From Syntrophaceae bacterium UBA4778 (GTDB taxonomy: Bacteria; Desulfobacterota; Syntrophia; Syntrophales; UBA4778): a stretch of DNA of 16,146 bases. Made by a program: the position numbers and the translations under genes. This document shows, one piece after another, positions 14,757 through 16,146 of the stretch. The stretch spans positions 1 through 16,146 of the forward strand of contig DHHG01000192.1 in the NCBI GenBank assembly GCA_002403175.1. Reading direction: 5' to 3'. Positions within the stretch are counted from its first letter, which is position 1. Each line of letters begins with the position of its first letter. Under the pieces are notes generated by a model that had not been told where the DNA came from, did no database searches, and worked only from the letters and a program-made list of their open reading frames with translations.

Positions 14757-15542
14757 TTAATTGTCCAGGTATGATCTGCAGCCGACATACCTTTTTGCGA
14801 AATAGGTATTGGACAGAAGATCCATGCAGATCACTTTCCCTCGGCCCGGCGCGTGAATGAATTTGCCATCCCCTGTATAGATTCCAACATGGGAAACTTT
14901 TTTCTTCCCGGATGTAGCAAAGAAGACAAGATCTCCCTTTTTCAGATCTTCCACATTCACCGGGTTTCCTGATTCAAATTGATCGACGGAAGTACGAGGG
15001 AGTATGAGACCGTTATGCCTGTAGATGGCCATTGCCAATCCGCTGCAATCAAAACCTTCATCGCGGCTGGCGCCCCCCCAAAGATAGGGAATTCCTACAA
15101 AACTGAGAGCGGTTGTGGCGATATGTTCACGGATCTCTCCCTCCGGAAGTATACTGGACAGGCCATAATCATCCGGGGTAACAATATAGAAATCATCTAT
15201 GATTCCCGCGAATTTCAATTTTTCTGCTTTCTTCGTCGCTGATGCCTCCGTAGTGAAATTCCCAAACCGTACTTTGTACATATTGGAATCGCCGGCAAAA
15301 TAGTAAGCATCCAATCCTTGTTTCTTGAGGGCATCCGTAAGGCGGGCTGCGTTGTTGACATCGGAAAATGCGCCTGCCTGAATCGTAAAGCCCATTTTGG
15401 ATATCGATTTCAAAATAGGCTTTCTCGATGTTTTTAGTTTGTCAGGAGTTGGATTCCAGCCGGGCTTGGATGGTATCCCACTACATCCGATAACGATCAG
15501 AAATATTGAACTGACTAATATCCGGATAGTAAGGTTTTTCAT
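14757..15542 (-). CDS. SPOR-NlpC/P60 lipoprotein, putative peptidoglycan endopeptidase
   Basis: This is a 261-residue exported lipoprotein. The signal peptide ends in the lipobox VIGC with Cys 20 as the acylation site. A SPOR domain (about residues 50-123, GFTIQAGAFSDVNNAARL and YKVRFGNFTTEASA) binds glycan strands stripped of stem peptides. The NlpC/P60 domain (about 140-258) carries catalytic Cys 166 in FDCSG, His 218 in VSHVGIY and His 230 in FIHAPG, the full triad. It should cut peptide bonds in peptidoglycan stem peptides near division or remodelling sites. The frame extends to a TTG at 15557, but ATG 15542 gives the canonical signal peptide. The ribosome binding site (GGTAGG) is weak. 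The next gene on this strand, the CBS protein, begins 146 bases later. Confidence 0.93.
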   Translation of the reverse strand: MKNLTIRILVSSIFLIVIGCSGIPSKPGWNPTPDKLKTSRKPILKSISKMGFTIQAGAFSDVNNAARLTDALKKQGLDAYYFAGDSNMYKVRFGNFTTEASATKKAEKLKFAGIIDDFYIVTPDDYGLSSILPEGEIREHIATTALSFVGIPYLWGGASRDEGFDCSGLAMAIYRHNGLILPRTSVDQFESGNPVNVEDLKKGDLVFFATSGKKKVSHVGIYTGDGKFIHAPGRGKVICMDLLSNTYFAKRYVGCRSYLDN

Positions 15543-15736
15543 GGACAAGCCTACCAAACGTTAGAGATTCACGAGCAAGCTTCGGCGAATCTCCGATCTG
15601 TGAGAAAGATGTTTAAATATGATTCGCTCGCTTACCCTGCCGCAAGCAGCGGGGAATGCGCTCACTGCCTGATTTCAGAAAAAAAGAATTTCTGAACCGA
15701 AATATACGCGCAAATTAATAGGCATGAACCTTATCT
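15543..15736. other. Spacer with an 8-bp inverted repeat
   Basis: These 194 bases lie between the nucleotidyltransferase stop and the lipoprotein start. TTCAGAAA (15674-15681) pairs with TTTCTGAA (15689-15696). The T-rich run lies in the loop, not after the stem, so it is a poor terminator. The lipoprotein promoter probably lies between here and 15542. Confidence 0.35.
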
Positions 15737-16146
15737 TTACCGTTGCGGTATCAGGTCACCCCATTTCTCCAAAATAAAAGAAATCGCATCCTCTTTGGAT
15801 CTGATTTCTCCATCCAATTGGGCATCCTCAACGGCACGAATCATTTCGCTGAATAAAGGTCCCGGAGTAAATCCCAGGTCGATCAGATCACTACCGGTTA
15901 TGATCCGTTCCGGATGCAGTTCTTCTTCTGAAAATTCATGCAATTTGTCTACGCAGAAATCATATGTTTCCATATTTCCGTGGCTGGCGAGGCAATCCAG
16001 ACGGTGCAGTTCAAGGTGAAGAAAAAAATCGGTCATTCGCAGGAAACGTTTAAGACGGTTTGGGCGCATATGCATAACATTGATAAAGTGCATATGATTG
16101 AGAATCATCGATATGATCGTGTCGATCTCTGCCCTGGGAAATCGCA
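15737..16146 (-). CDS. CCA tRNA nucleotidyltransferase/poly(A) polymerase family, C-terminal part
   Basis: The frame is open to the window end and starts beyond it. The visible 135 residues match the RNA-binding C-terminal part of class II CCA-adding enzymes and related poly(A) polymerases: a helical stretch with FLRMTDFFLHLELHRLDCLA, then ITGSDLIDLGFTPGPLFSEM, which is the family's hallmark, and VEDAQLDGEIRSKEDAISFI at the end. The nucleotidyltransferase head with its catalytic Asp residues would lie to the right of the window. This kind of protein repairs or adds the CCA tail of tRNAs, although the symbol (cca or pcnB) cannot be settled without the N-terminal part. Confidence 0.85.
   Translation of the reverse strand, partial: RFPRAEIDTIISMILNHMHFINVMHMRPNRLKRFLRMTDFFLHLELHRLDCLASHGNMETYDFCVDKLHEFSEEELHPERIITGSDLIDLGFTPGPLFSEMIRAVEDAQLDGEIRSKEDAISFILEKWGDLIPQR

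Noticed and set aside
15674..15696. Inverted repeat as a rho-independent terminator
   Set aside because: The T-run lies inside the loop and not after the stem, so termination is unlikely.
1..16146. CRISPR arrays, rRNA or tRNA genes, and a replication origin
   Set aside because: No regularly spaced short repeats, no recognisable rRNA or tRNA folds, and no DnaA-box or iteron cluster were seen on reading both strands.

Overview
The window looks like a piece of a deltaproteobacterial (Desulfobacterota) chromosome, perhaps from a syntroph or sulfate reducer. This is inferred from the branched-chain amino acid transporter tail, the style of the small acidic ORF after it, the SPOR-NlpC/P60 lipoprotein and the type of solo tyrosine recombinase. 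No marker gene settles the taxonomy.

Layout. (1) Bases 1-1533, + strand: the end of a LivM permease gene and a complete livF ATPase gene, the distal end of a liv operon. (2) Bases 1534-9100: an accessory zone rich in broken genes. It holds an intact 61-codon ORF, the last codons of a histidine kinase, a frameshifted fatty acid desaturase, an IS3-family transposase tail, a truncated PilZ domain, an intact universal stress protein, several unrecognised short ORFs, and a frameshifted solo tyrosine recombinase. The recombinase is bracketed by a 13-bp perfect inverted repeat. A leader of about 165 bp next to it recurs about 5 kb away, and part of it recurs a third time. (3) Bases 7860-10982, - strand: a set that reads like a detoxification or redox cluster: an alpha/beta hydrolase with a Cys nucleophile, a cupin, an exported two-domain carboxymuconolactone-decarboxylase (CMD) protein that is frameshifted, and a flavodoxin. 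(4) Bases 11401-16146, - strand: an intact, compact envelope and housekeeping block: CCA-adding-type nucleotidyltransferase (C-terminal part only), SPOR-NlpC/P60 lipoprotein, twin-CBS protein, D-Ala-D-Ala carboxypeptidase, and an ABC ATPase/permease pair joined by a 4-base stop/start overlap.

How the parts fit. In the right half, a secreted lipid-anchored peptidase and a DD-carboxypeptidase both act on peptidoglycan and lie beside an ABC-2 exporter, which suggests envelope maintenance. In the middle, cupin, CMD protein and flavodoxin are close and co-directional and probably form one transcription unit, with the hydrolase upstream as a separate one. Damage (frameshifts, truncations, IS remnant) is confined to about 2.2-9.1 kb. 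The genes on either side are intact, so real decay of acquired DNA around the recombinase is more likely than general sequencing error. The most unusual signal is the recombinase with its inverted repeat and dispersed leader repeat. It may be a small mobile unit, but its ends and activity cannot be shown from this window alone.
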